A DNA stretch of 64,000 bases, taken from positions 310,001 to 374,000 of the forward strand of contig NZ_JACHHZ010000006.1 of assembly GCF_014202975.1 (NCBI RefSeq), written 5' to 3'. The stretch comes from Povalibacter uvarum. Its GTDB lineage: Bacteria > Pseudomonadota > Gammaproteobacteria > Steroidobacterales > Steroidobacteraceae. Positions within the stretch are counted from its first letter, which is position 1; every line of letters starts with the position of its first letter. A model generated the notes under the pieces. The model made no database searches and was not told the origin of the DNA. It saw only the letters and a list, made by a program, of their open reading frames with translations. A program made the translations under genes and the position numbers. Shown here one piece after another: positions 7,842-17,360 of this stretch.

Positions 7842-9920
7842 GTGAAGTCCGCCATTCGCCTCGGTGTTTTCAGTGTCCTCTGTGCCAGCGTCCCTGCCGC
7901 GACGATCGCCGCGGAGCAGGTCGATGAAGTCGTCGTCACCGCCACGCGTCGCGCCGAACAGCTCCGCGACTACGCAGGCAGCATTTCACTCGTCGGCGAC
8001 GATGCAGTGGCAATGGTCGGATCGACGCATCACAGCGAGATCATCAACCGTGCCGCGGGCGCGATGATCCAGCGCAACAGCGGCGAGGAAAGCCTGACCG
8101 CGATTCGTTCGCCGGTGCTTTCGGGCCCAGGCTCCTGCGGCGTCTTCCTCTTTCTCGAGAACAGCATTCCGATCCGTCCCGTCGGCTTCTGCAACGTCAA
8201 CGAGCTCTTCGAAGTGAACACGGAAGAAGCGCGCTCCATCGAAGTGCTGCGCGGCCCTGCCGGCGTCGTGTACGGCTCGGGTGCGATGCACGGAGCGGTG
8301 AACGTGCTTCAGGCTTCACCCAACCAGCTGCCGCGCGCAGGGCTCGGCATCGAAAGCGGTCCCGACGAGTTCTATCGCGGCAAGTTCGCTTTCAGCACCG
8401 TCGGACAGAGCACGGACTTCGGTGTCGTCGGTCTCGCCTCTCATGACGGCGGCTGGCGCGATGATTCGGGACTCGAAGAGCAGAAGCTCAATGCCCAACT
8501 CGTCCATCGCTCGGACAAGTCGACGATGGGACTCAGCCTGGCGGCGACGAACCTCAACCAGGAAACGGCCGGTTTCATCCAGGGCGAGAATGCGTACAAG
8601 GATCCGGCGATCGCGAAATCGAATCCGAATCCCGAGGCCTATCGCGATGCCTACGCGGTGCGGCTCACCGGCCAGTATCAACGCCCCTTGAGCGAACGGG
8701 TCCAGCTCGACGTGCGTCCTTACGTCCGTCACTCGCGCATGGACTTCCTCCAGCACTTCCTGATCGGCAAGCCCACCGAGGAGAATGGCCAGGATTCCGT
8801 GGGTGTACTGACTGCACTGCAGATCGACGCATTCACCAACACAAGTCTGCTGACCGGAATTGACATCGAGTTCGCCGACGGCTTCCTGAAGGAAACGCAG
8901 GACGGGCCGGCAACCGACGGTACCCCCGCGGCCAATGCAATCCGGCCGGCCGGCAAGCATTACGACTACGACGTGCGCAGTTCCGTGGCGGCGCTGTACG
9001 GCCAGCTCGACCAGCCGTTCGCCCAGCGCTGGAAGTTCAGCGCAGGCGTGCGGCTCGAGTACGTCGGCTACGACTACGACAATCACATGATCAACGGCAA
9101 CACGCGCGACGACGGCACGACCTGCCCTGGCGCGGGTTGCCTGTACAGCCGGCCGGCTGATCGCAGCGACGATTTTACGAACGCGAGCGGGAAGCTCGGG
9201 CTCACTTACTCGCTTGGCGAATTCCACACGTTGTATGCCGCGGGAACACGCGGCTATCGAGCTCCCGACACGAGTGAGCTGTATCGGCTCCAGCGCCAGC
9301 AGTCGATCGCGGATCTCGATTCCGAAGAGCTGGACAGCGCCGAGATCGGTGCACGCGGCCAGTTCTCGGCATTGCGCTACTCGATCGCCGGCTTCTGGAT
9401 GAACAAGGACAACGTCATCTTCCGCGACGCCAATGCGTTCAACGTCAGCGACGGCCGCACCAAGCATCGCGGTGTCGAGTACGAGTTGAACTGGGCCGTG
9501 ATCGATTCACTGAGCCTCGGCGTCGCCGGCACTTACGCGAAGCACACGTACGACTTCAATCGCACGGTCGAGCAAGGTGAAACGATCGTCGCCGGACGCG
9601 ATGTCGATACCGCGCCGCGTCGCGTCAACACGGCCCGCATCGACTGGCGCCCGATCGACTCGATCGGTACGGAACTGGAGTGGGTCGGCGTCGGCCGTTA
9701 CTTCGTCGATGCGGCGAACGCGCATGAATACGAAGGCCACGACCTGCTGAACCTGCGTGTCTCCTGGCGCGCGACCGACAACTGGACCGCCCTCGTCCGC
9801 GTCAACAATCTCACCGACCGCGCGTATGCGGATCGCGCCGACTTCGCTTTCGGCAACTATCGATACTTCCCGGGCCGCGACCGGACGGTGTTCGTCGAAG
9901 TGAATTACCGGGCGCAGTAG
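7842..9920 (+). CDS. TonB-dependent outer-membrane receptor (possibly serving the PQQ enzyme)
   Basis: An outer-membrane active transporter driven by TonB. I chose the GTG at 7842 over the upstream ATG at 7758. GAGAGA lies 5 bases before it, and it gives a proper signal peptide (KSAIRLGVFSVLCASVPAAT, then IAA) instead of a 28-residue leader ahead of one. The mature protein begins with a TonB-box-like DEVVVTATR, a plug domain with IEVLRGPAGVVYGSGAMHGAVN, and a barrel ending in VFVEVNYRAQ. The length of 692 aa is close to that of small-ligand receptors. The plug holds a Cys pair (GPGSCGVF and GFCNVN). Its position behind a PQQ dehydrogenase suggests, but does not prove, PQQ or substrate uptake. 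Confidence 0.93.
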   Translation: MKSAIRLGVFSVLCASVPAATIAAEQVDEVVVTATRRAEQLRDYAGSISLVGDDAVAMVGSTHHSEIINRAAGAMIQRNSGEESLTAIRSPVLSGPGSCGVFLFLENSIPIRPVGFCNVNELFEVNTEEARSIEVLRGPAGVVYGSGAMHGAVNVLQASPNQLPRAGLGIESGPDEFYRGKFAFSTVGQSTDFGVVGLASHDGGWRDDSGLEEQKLNAQLVHRSDKSTMGLSLAATNLNQETAGFIQGENAYKDPAIAKSNPNPEAYRDAYAVRLTGQYQRPLSERVQLDVRPYVRHSRMDFLQHFLIGKPTEENGQDSVGVLTALQIDAFTNTSLLTGIDIEFADGFLKETQDGPATDGTPAANAIRPAGKHYDYDVRSSVAALYGQLDQPFAQRWKFSAGVRLEYVGYDYDNHMINGNTRDDGTTCPGAGCLYSRPADRSDDFTNASGKLGLTYSLGEFHTLYAAGTRGYRAPDTSELYRLQRQQSIADLDSEELDSAEIGARGQFSALRYSIAGFWMNKDNVIFRDANAFNVSDGRTKHRGVEYELNWAVIDSLSLGVAGTYAKHTYDFNRTVEQGETIVAGRDVDTAPRRVNTARIDWRPIDSIGTELEWVGVGRYFVDAANAHEYEGHDLLNLRVSWRATDNWTALVRVNNLTDRAYADRADFAFGNYRYFPGRDRTVFVEVNYRAQ

Positions 9921-9932
9921 CTCCGTAAGGAC

Positions 9933-11042
<1,110 letters not shown>

Positions 11043-11142
11043 GACCTGACCTCGTTGATCCGATGAGAAGCGACGATCAAGCGTACGCCGTCGAAGAACT
11101 GTTGACCAACGCTAGCGAGAAGGCTCAGGAAGAAGACTGAAG

Positions 11143-11252
11143 AAGAAGATCTCCACGGGGCACACGGGGGCCACGGGGGCCAGATCCGAAAAGACATACA
11201 TCTGTTCTGTGCTCTTCCCCGTGGATCCCCGTGTACCCCGTGGAAACTCCGT
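11143..11252. repeat. CCCCGTG-rich intergenic inverted repeat
   Basis: The 377-base gap 11043-11419 between the divergent frmA and S9 peptidase genes contains CACGGGG iterated around 11153-11178 and CCCCGTG iterated around 11218-11242, i.e. inverted copies about 40 bases apart. It can fold into a large hairpin. No gene is seen in the gap; both promoters must lie here. Confidence 0.6.
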
Positions 11253-11419
11253 CTCTTCTCCGATCTCCCCAATTCAGGGAAAGCCGCAATTCGTCCGCCG
11301 CTTGCATACAAGCCCCCCGTGCGCGGCGAAGCGAGGACTGCGCGCGGCACTTCGGCTGGCACTCCGTCCGCGAATGTAGAGAATAGCCACGCTCTTTCGG
11401 CCGAACAGAACGAGGTCCC

Positions 11420-13459
11420 ATGCGCACCCTGTCACTCGCTGTGCTGCTTGTCGCCGCTCCTCTCGCATTCGCGGCACCGCCCGATGCTCCGTCCCGCAAG
11501 TTCGAAGGCAAGGACCTGTTCGGGCTGCAGGTCGCAACCGATCCGCAGATCCGTCCCGACGGCCGCGTGATTGCTTACACGCGCGTCGCGTATGACGTCA
11601 TGAACGATCGTGCCCGCCGCTCGATCTGGCTGATCGATGTCGAGACCGGCACACAGACTCCCCTGATCACCGGCAACGCTTCGAACTCCTCGCCGCGCTG
11701 GTCGCTGGATGGCAAGCGGCTCGCGTACGTGTCGACGGCCGAAGAAGGCCGGCCACAGCTCTTCGTGCGCTGGATGGAAACGGGACAGTCCGCGCGTCTC
11801 GCGGAACTCACCGACGCACCGGGCGACCTCGCGTGGTCGAACGACGGCAAGTCCATTGCGTTCACGATGTTCGCCCCGGACGACAAGTCGAAGCTCGGTG
11901 AAGCACCGCCGAAGCCCGAAGGCGCGCAGTGGGCGGCCCCTCTCGAAGTCATTACCGACATCACCTACCGTGCCGACGGTGCCGGTTATCTCAAGCCTGG
12001 CTACACGCATGTGTATGTCGTCGCCGCGGACGGCAGCGCCCCGCGGCAGCTCACGTTCGGCGCATTCAACGAAGCCGGACCGCTGACCTGGTCGCATGAC
12101 GACAAGTACATCTACGCAACCGGCAACCGCGACGAGAACTGGCGCCGCGAACCGGTGAACACCGAGATCTACCGCATCGCTCTCGCGGACACCTCGCTGA
12201 CCGAGATCACGAAGCGCGTCGGACCGGATGCGCAGCCGGTGATGTCGCCGGACGGCACGAAGCTCGCGTACGTCGGCTTCGATGACAAGCTGATGGCCTA
12301 TACGAACGTCCGCGTGTACGTCGCCAATCCGGACGGCACCGACAGCCGTTCGCTGACGGATTCCCTGGATCGATCGGTGGGCGCCGTTTCGTGGTCCGCC
12401 GACAGCCGCAGCCTGGTCATTCAGTACGACGATCACGGCGTGATGAAGCTCGAGCGGCTGCAACTCAACGGCAAACGCGAGCCGATCGCGGAAGGCTTGA
12501 GCGGCGCAGGGCTCGATCGGCCCTACACCGGTGGCGAGTTCACGGTCGCCGACAACGGCACCGTCGCGTTCACTACGGGCAGCGGCGTTCGTCCGTCTGA
12601 TGTCTCCGTCGCACGTCGCGGCAAGGTCACGCAGCTCACGCGCCTGAACGATTCGTTCCTCGGCGCCAAGACGATGGGCGAAGTGAAGGCGCTGCCCGTG
12701 AAGTCGAGCTTCGACCAGCGCCCGATCGGCGCCTGGGTCGTGTTGCCGCCGGACTTCGACAGCTCGAAGAAGTACCCGCTGATCCTGGAAATCCATGGCG
12801 GTCCTTATGCCGCCTATGGCCCGACGTTCTCGACGGACTATCAGCTCTATGCGAGCGCCGGTTACGTCGTGCTCTACACCAACCCGCGCGGATCGACTTC
12901 GTACGGCGCTGAATTCGCGAACCTCATTCAGCACGCCTATCCGAGCAACGACTACGACGATCTGATCAGCGCGGTCGATGCCGCAATCGCCGCTGGCTAC
13001 GTCGACGAGAACAATCTGTTCGTGACGGGCGGTTCGGGTGGCGGCGTGCTCACGGCCTGGATCGTCGGCAAGACGAATCGCTTCGCAGCCGCAGCGACCC
13101 AGAAGCCGGTCATCAACTGGGCCAGCACTGTTCTTACGACTGACATCGCGACCTACATGCCGAAGTACTGGTTCAACAAGCTGCCCTGGGAAGATCCCGA
13201 CAGCTACTGGAAGCGCTCGCCGCTCTCGCTCGTGGGCTCTGTGACGACACCGACGCTCGTCGTCGTGGGCGACCAGGACTTCCGCACTCCCGTCAGCGAT
13301 TCGGAACAGTATTACCAGGCGCTGCAACTGAAGGGCGTACCGACCGCCCTCGTGAAGGTGCCCGGTGCTTCGCACGGCGGACTGACGGCTCGTCCGTCGC
13401 AGTCGGCGGCGAAAGCCAGTGCGATCCTGGCGTGGTTCGAGAAGTACAGGAAGAAGTAG
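11420..13459 (+). CDS. Exported S9-family (prolyl oligopeptidase/acylaminoacyl-type) serine peptidase
   Basis: A periplasmic peptidase that would release dipeptides or N-terminal residues from short peptides. The 679-residue protein has a signal peptide (MRTLSLAVLLVAAPLAFA). An N-terminal WD40-like beta-propeller follows (about 40-400, repeated SPDGTKLAYVG-like blades). The C-terminal alpha/beta-hydrolase domain has the catalytic triad Ser539 in TGGSGGG, Asp620 in GDQDFRTP and His652 in GASHGG. Segment HGGPYAAYGPTFSTDYQLYA is the family signature before the oxyanion hole. GAGG lies 5 bases before the ATG. It is followed by a hairpin at 13474-13511 and an unrelated secreted protein. Confidence 0.95.
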   Translation: MRTLSLAVLLVAAPLAFAAPPDAPSRKFEGKDLFGLQVATDPQIRPDGRVIAYTRVAYDVMNDRARRSIWLIDVETGTQTPLITGNASNSSPRWSLDGKRLAYVSTAEEGRPQLFVRWMETGQSARLAELTDAPGDLAWSNDGKSIAFTMFAPDDKSKLGEAPPKPEGAQWAAPLEVITDITYRADGAGYLKPGYTHVYVVAADGSAPRQLTFGAFNEAGPLTWSHDDKYIYATGNRDENWRREPVNTEIYRIALADTSLTEITKRVGPDAQPVMSPDGTKLAYVGFDDKLMAYTNVRVYVANPDGTDSRSLTDSLDRSVGAVSWSADSRSLVIQYDDHGVMKLERLQLNGKREPIAEGLSGAGLDRPYTGGEFTVADNGTVAFTTGSGVRPSDVSVARRGKVTQLTRLNDSFLGAKTMGEVKALPVKSSFDQRPIGAWVVLPPDFDSSKKYPLILEIHGGPYAAYGPTFSTDYQLYASAGYVVLYTNPRGSTSYGAEFANLIQHAYPSNDYDDLISAVDAAIAAGYVDENNLFVTGGSGGGVLTAWIVGKTNRFAAAATQKPVINWASTVLTTDIATYMPKYWFNKLPWEDPDSYWKRSPLSLVGSVTTPTLVVVGDQDFRTPVSDSEQYYQALQLKGVPTALVKVPGASHGGLTARPSQSAAKASAILAWFEKYRKK

Positions 13460-13473
13460 TCGTCACCGATCGG

Positions 13474-13511
13474 GTGATCGGGCAAGCCGTTGCGGCGGCC
13501 TGCCCGATCAC
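13474..13511. terminator. Stem-loop after S9 peptidase gene
   Basis: GTGATCGGGCA (13474-13484) pairs perfectly with TGCCCGATCAC (13501-13511) around a 16-base loop, 15 bases after the stop codon. No T-run follows, so Rho-independent termination is only suggested. Confidence 0.45.
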
Positions 13512-13587
13512 ACCCCTAAGTCCCATAGCCGCCCTTCCCGCGGTTCCCGAACAATGTCGTCCCGCTCATTCACATCGAGGGACGACG

Positions 13588-14319
13588 ATGAAGAAGAATT
13601 CCGCCCTGTCCGCCCTGCTTGGCAGCACCCTGATCGCGATGACCGCGATGGCGGCACCCGGCATCGATGAAGTCGGCGATCCGGACTCGTTCGGCAACAA
13701 CGTCATCTATCTCGGCATCGCCCAGACTCCCGGCATTTCGCTGCTCGACGACTGCACGCCCGATCCGACGTATCCGCCGGATCCCGAGAGCCGCTGCATC
13801 ACGCTGAAGCCGCAGCCGCTCACGACGACGTTCGACGAAGGCAAGCTCGACTACATCAAGCTGCCGGGCGGCTCGACGAAAACGCTGATCTGCTTCGCCG
13901 TCACGCCCTCGATGAATTTCCAGTTCAACAACCTCACGGGCACGGACCAGCCATCCGCGCGCTTCGTCGCGCGCCCGGTGATCACGATCGAGAGCGATGT
14001 GCTGAACGATCCAGCCCTCACCGATCCGTCCACGGGCCTGCCGTTGAGCGGCCGGATCGTCCTGCCGCTGAGCACGTACTCGGAGTCACGCAGTCTCGAG
14101 AAAGGCGAGCGTGCACAGAAGCAGATGTTCCTGAGCCGCAGCTGCATCGGCGGCCTCGTGAGCCGTCGCTCGCTGATCGACAACTATGGCTTATCCGACT
14201 CGCAGGCGGACACGTTCTTCGGCAAGGAGATCACGCTGATCTTCGGCGCGTCGGGGTCGGCGCAGCTCGTCGACTACGCAACCTATTTTTATGGGATCAG
14301 GTTGTACGGGGACCGGTGA
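13588..14319 (+). CDS. Secreted protein of unknown function (243 aa)
   Basis: From the ATG at 13588 (GAGG 7-8 bases upstream) the product has a clear signal peptide, MKKNSALSALLGSTLIAMTAMA, then mature residues beginning APGIDEVGDPDSFGNNVIYLG. I do not recognise the family. The mature part is all-beta in character, with four cysteines likely to form disulfides (LDDCTP, SRCITL, LICFAV, RSCIGG). It contains the polar segment NFQFNNLTGTDQPSARF and ends YFYGIRLYGDR. An upstream in-frame extension to 13432 is rejected because it reads through the hairpin and removes the signal peptide. It is convergent with the GlsB-like gene across a perfect 13-bp hairpin. Confidence 0.8.
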   Translation: MKKNSALSALLGSTLIAMTAMAAPGIDEVGDPDSFGNNVIYLGIAQTPGISLLDDCTPDPTYPPDPESRCITLKPQPLTTTFDEGKLDYIKLPGGSTKTLICFAVTPSMNFQFNNLTGTDQPSARFVARPVITIESDVLNDPALTDPSTGLPLSGRIVLPLSTYSESRSLEKGERAQKQMFLSRSCIGGLVSRRSLIDNYGLSDSQADTFFGKEITLIFGASGSAQLVDYATYFYGIRLYGDR

Positions 14320-14329
14320 GAACTGATGG

Positions 14330-14360
14330 GGTCCGGTGATCAGGGAATGATCACCGGACC
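14330..14360. terminator. Perfect 13-bp hairpin between convergent genes
   Basis: GGTCCGGTGATCA (14330-14342) pairs with TGATCACCGGACC (14348-14360) over a GGGAA loop. It lies 10 bases from the ends of both convergent genes, so it is placed to act as a bidirectional transcript end, although it lacks a T-tract on either side. Confidence 0.6.
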
Positions 14361-14369
14361 ACGAACTTC

Positions 14370-14636
14370 CTACCTGACCGATCCGCGTCGAAACAGATTC
14401 ACGATTGCGAGCAGAACCACCGCGCCCGCCAGCGACACCAGGAACGTCGCGATACTGACACCTTCATTGATGGTGCCGATCCCGAGCATCGGAGAAATGA
14501 TGAAGCCCGCCAGCAGCGCGCCGACTATGCCGACGATGACGTTCAGCAGAATGCCCTGCTGTGCGTCGGTGCGCATGATGATGCTGGCCAGCCAGCCGAC
14601 GACGCCTCCGACGATCAACCAGATGAGGATGCCCAT
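14370..14636 (-). CDS. GlsB/YeaQ/YmgE-family small membrane protein
   Basis: An 88-residue inner-membrane protein with three hydrophobic segments: LIWLIVGGVVGWLASIIM, LLNVIVGIVGALLAGFII and ATFLVSLAGAVVLLAIVNLF. The pattern of glycines and the GGxxGWLAS start are those of the transglycosylase-associated (YeaQ) family, whose members are stress-induced and of unknown mechanism. Length and segment order match the family. It is the last gene of a minus-strand run beginning with the glutaredoxin gene, about 78 bases after the preceding stop, so it could equally have its own promoter. The family name is secure; the function is not known. Confidence 0.9.
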   Translation of the reverse strand: MGILIWLIVGGVVGWLASIIMRTDAQQGILLNVIVGIVGALLAGFIISPMLGIGTINEGVSIATFLVSLAGAVVLLAIVNLFRRGSVR

Positions 14637-14714
14637 GAGCCGCTTCTCCTGTTCTTGACAGAATCGATCACAGAATCGTGACCGCGGCAGCTTGGTTCCC
14701 TGTTTGTTGTACCG

Positions 14715-15146
14715 TCAATGCGTAAAGCGTGAAACGAGCCGGGCAATGACCGCACGGCGAGGATCTTCCGGCAAATAGCGAACCGTCACCTGGGAGCCGA
14801 CGGCGGGCAGTGACGCCACATCACCCGACAGGACGCGCCGGTCGGTGTGGCAGCAGCGAAAAATCTCTGGCGATCCTTCCGGCTGAAACTCGAAATACAC
14901 ACGGGGGAAACTTCCTGCGACCGGCGGTCGCCACACACCGGTGATGCGCCCCTGCGCGATGTGCCCTTCCTTGACGATCTGCTGGGCTGCCAGCAGTCCG
15001 CGCAACGCAATCTTGCCGGACAGGACCATGGCAAGCACAACGCCGCCGCAGAAGGCAATGAGGGAAGGAAGTTCGATGACCATGGGACCCGAGACTGCCC
15101 GCGAGACCCGGGCGCAGCAGTGCAACAGATCACGAAACCCCGCCAT
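14715..15146 (-). CDS. Small membrane-anchored protein, DUF3592-like
   Basis: A 143-residue protein with one hydrophobic segment (about 24-46, MVIELPSLIAFCGGVVLAMV) followed by a soluble beta-rich domain. The features GRITGVWRPP, VYFEFQPEG and VGSQVTVRYLPEDPRRAVI resemble the DUF3592 fold (a short extracytoplasmic domain ending in 'V.V.YdP.nP..a'). ATG at 15083, which starts exactly at MVIEL, is a good alternative start and would remove a Cys-rich leader. It lies 36 bases behind the metzincin-OmpA gene on the same strand, likely in the same transcript. The function is unknown, and the family assignment is by pattern only. Confidence 0.65.
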   Translation of the reverse strand: MAGFRDLLHCCARVSRAVSGPMVIELPSLIAFCGGVVLAMVLSGKIALRGLLAAQQIVKEGHIAQGRITGVWRPPVAGSFPRVYFEFQPEGSPEIFRCCHTDRRVLSGDVASLPAVGSQVTVRYLPEDPRRAVIARLVSRFTH

Positions 15147-15182
15147 TCAGGGGAAGTCGGGGCCGATAAGCGGACCTGGTTA

Positions 15183-17345
15183 TCAGGATGCAGGCGCGGG
15201 GCAGCGCGGCAAAACGGGCTCGCGCGGCTTCAGTTTCCCGAGCGCGGCTTCCGGCACGAGGATTTCGACGCGTCGATTGAGCCGGTGGGCCTCCTCGGTC
15301 GCCGAGAAATCCAGCGGTCGCCGCTTACCGAGGCTCACGACCTGAATTCGACGCCGCGGGATACCGGCCTCGATCAGGACCTCACGTACTGCTTCGGCAC
15401 GCCGCAAAGCGAGCGCTGAGTTGTAGCTGCACGTCCCCGTCTGATCGGCATGCCCAACGACGACGATGCGATCCGCGTTCGCGCGCCGCAGTTCGCGAGC
15501 CAGGTTCGCAGCGGCTCCCGCCACCGAGCCCCGGAATCGCGACTCGCCGTGACAGAAATGCAGCGACTGCGGAACCTGTTGGAGCGACGGATCCGAGTAC
15601 GTCGCAATCTGCGGGCTGCGCCCGGGCACACTGCCGTCCCATGCCACTTCGACAGGCTCGGAAGCAGCAGTCGGCGCACCACCCGTGTCTTCATGGAAAT
15701 CCAGAAGCTGGCGGCGAAGCGCCACGACGCCGCTGTCGGAGCAACTATCCGCCAACAGCGTCCTCGCTCCCGCGAGATCCGGCGGCGCCCTTTCGCCGGT
15801 GCGCGGATCGATGGGGCGACGCAGCAAGCGGGACGCGCGTGTCAGTTGCACCGCTTCGCCCAGCGCCGTTTCACGAAACTCCGTGGCAAGCCGATCAACG
15901 ATCGCATCGGCATCTGCTTCCCGGGTCCGGCCGCCCAGCAGCAGGGCGCGACCGAGATCATCGCGCAGAGCGCCCTTCTCATCCGTCAGCAGTTGCAGCG
16001 CTTCGCGATCACGGTTGCTCTGCGGCGTCTCGATACGAATCGGCATCGGCTCCGTCACCACATCCTCGACGTCATCGCCGAGATGCAGCCGGACACGGAC
16101 TTCGTACGCACCAGCCGTTGGAAACGTCCACGCTTCCGCGTCGAAGAAGATCGGTACCGTCTGTTCCGTGCGCTCACCGGGCGCCAGCATCGCTTCGTCA
16201 TCGTCGATCGGCTCGTACCACGCGATGGGTTGAACCACCGACCACGGCGCACCGGGCGCCCCTCGTACTTCGATGCGAACGATCCCGTATCCCGGCGACA
16301 ACCGCCCCGCCAGCGGCAGCGTCCTTTCGCCGCGATTCGTCGCCGTGATGCGAATCGCAACCGGATAGCCCAGTGGATACGCAGCGGGAAGCGCCTGCAC
16401 GGCAAGCGCCACGTCGGGCGGCTTGCTCTCACCGTCGTCTGTTGCGGCTTCGGCCGCGGAGATACCGACGAGCGACTTCAACCGCCGCATCGCGAAGCGC
16501 CAGCGAGAGCTTTGCGGCTCGGCCACGATCGTCGCGCGCAAGTCACGACACGTCGACGGTGAGCCGAACAGGAACGGCGCGCTTTCGCGCCCCGGCAACA
16601 CGTCACCAGGACGCGCGCTTTGAAAGAAGCGAATGGTCTGCGGACTCAGCGCCATGAGGGGTCGCTCGCGCAGACTCCAGTTCAGTTCGCGGGTGTTGTC
16701 GGAGATACAGCGCGTCGGCGCTTCGATGGTGAGACGCTCGTCGGGCATCTGCGCCGCTTCGCCATGGCTGCGGTTCAATGCGTGCAGAAGCTCGTGAATG
16801 AACGTCCGCAGTTGCAGCAGTGGAATCGAGTCAGCCTGTCGTTCCTGGAAGCGCGCCGCGATTTCACCCGGCGCGATCGCGAAGCCTTCGCGATCCGTCG
16901 CATCGAACATCAGACCGAACAGATCCTCGCCTGTGTCCGATACGATCGCCGGTGTGAGCATCGCATAGAGCTGGGCATCCGCTTCGGCCTGTGGCGCGCT
17001 GCCGCGCCATGCCTGCGCGAACGCATAGAGATCCGCTCGATCGAGCTTTCCGCTCTTCGCCGCGAACGGCAGCACGCGTTCGTTCGCGCGGATCCGCACC
17101 TCGATGCCGCCTGAACCGAGCACGGACGCAACGGATACGGCGTCGTCTTCGACGGGAACTTCGAGCGCTATGGGATCGACGCGATCGAAGCGATCGAGCT
17201 CGATGTCCAGGGAGAATCGTTGCCGGGCACAGGCGGGGTCGGCGCAGTCCGTTCCGCCGGCGAGCAAAGCCCAGAGGAATGCTCCGGTCACCAGCGCTGC
17301 CAGCACGCCGACGATGGGAGCGAGGCGTCGCAGCAGCTTCATCAT
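15183..17345 (-). CDS. Metzincin-like domain fused to OmpA-family peptidoglycan-binding domain
   Basis: A 720-residue protein with an N-terminal membrane anchor or uncleaved signal (about 10-30). A domain at about 40-250 contains HELLHALNRSH (His184, Glu185, His188, His194), the HExxHxxNxxH zinc motif of metzincins. A downstream LMALSPQTIRFF (Met231) could be the Met-turn. Beta-rich segments at about 300-430 resemble an Ig-like domain (VALAVQALPAAYPLGYPVAI). The C-terminus, about 610-705, is an OmpA/MotB domain: VVVGHADQTGTCSYNSALA and LNRRVEILV. It would be a peptidoglycan-tethered periplasmic metalloprotease. Its start is 15 bases after the LysE-family gene stop, in the same run. The OmpA part is certain; protease activity is inference. 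Confidence 0.8.
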   Translation of the reverse strand: MMKLLRRLAPIVGVLAALVTGAFLWALLAGGTDCADPACARQRFSLDIELDRFDRVDPIALEVPVEDDAVSVASVLGSGGIEVRIRANERVLPFAAKSGKLDRADLYAFAQAWRGSAPQAEADAQLYAMLTPAIVSDTGEDLFGLMFDATDREGFAIAPGEIAARFQERQADSIPLLQLRTFIHELLHALNRSHGEAAQMPDERLTIEAPTRCISDNTRELNWSLRERPLMALSPQTIRFFQSARPGDVLPGRESAPFLFGSPSTCRDLRATIVAEPQSSRWRFAMRRLKSLVGISAAEAATDDGESKPPDVALAVQALPAAYPLGYPVAIRITATNRGERTLPLAGRLSPGYGIVRIEVRGAPGAPWSVVQPIAWYEPIDDDEAMLAPGERTEQTVPIFFDAEAWTFPTAGAYEVRVRLHLGDDVEDVVTEPMPIRIETPQSNRDREALQLLTDEKGALRDDLGRALLLGGRTREADADAIVDRLATEFRETALGEAVQLTRASRLLRRPIDPRTGERAPPDLAGARTLLADSCSDSGVVALRRQLLDFHEDTGGAPTAASEPVEVAWDGSVPGRSPQIATYSDPSLQQVPQSLHFCHGESRFRGSVAGAAANLARELRRANADRIVVVGHADQTGTCSYNSALALRRAEAVREVLIEAGIPRRRIQVVSLGKRRPLDFSATEEAHRLNRRVEILVPEAALGKLKPREPVLPRCPAPAS

Positions 17346-17360
17346 GCCGTCAGAGGGTCG

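Noticed and set aside
11432-13375. Minus-strand open frame of 647 codons opposite the S9 peptidase gene
   Set aside because: An Arg/Val/Asp-rich translation with no recognisable motif. The plus-strand peptidase with its full triad explains the region; GC-rich third positions keep the opposite frame open.
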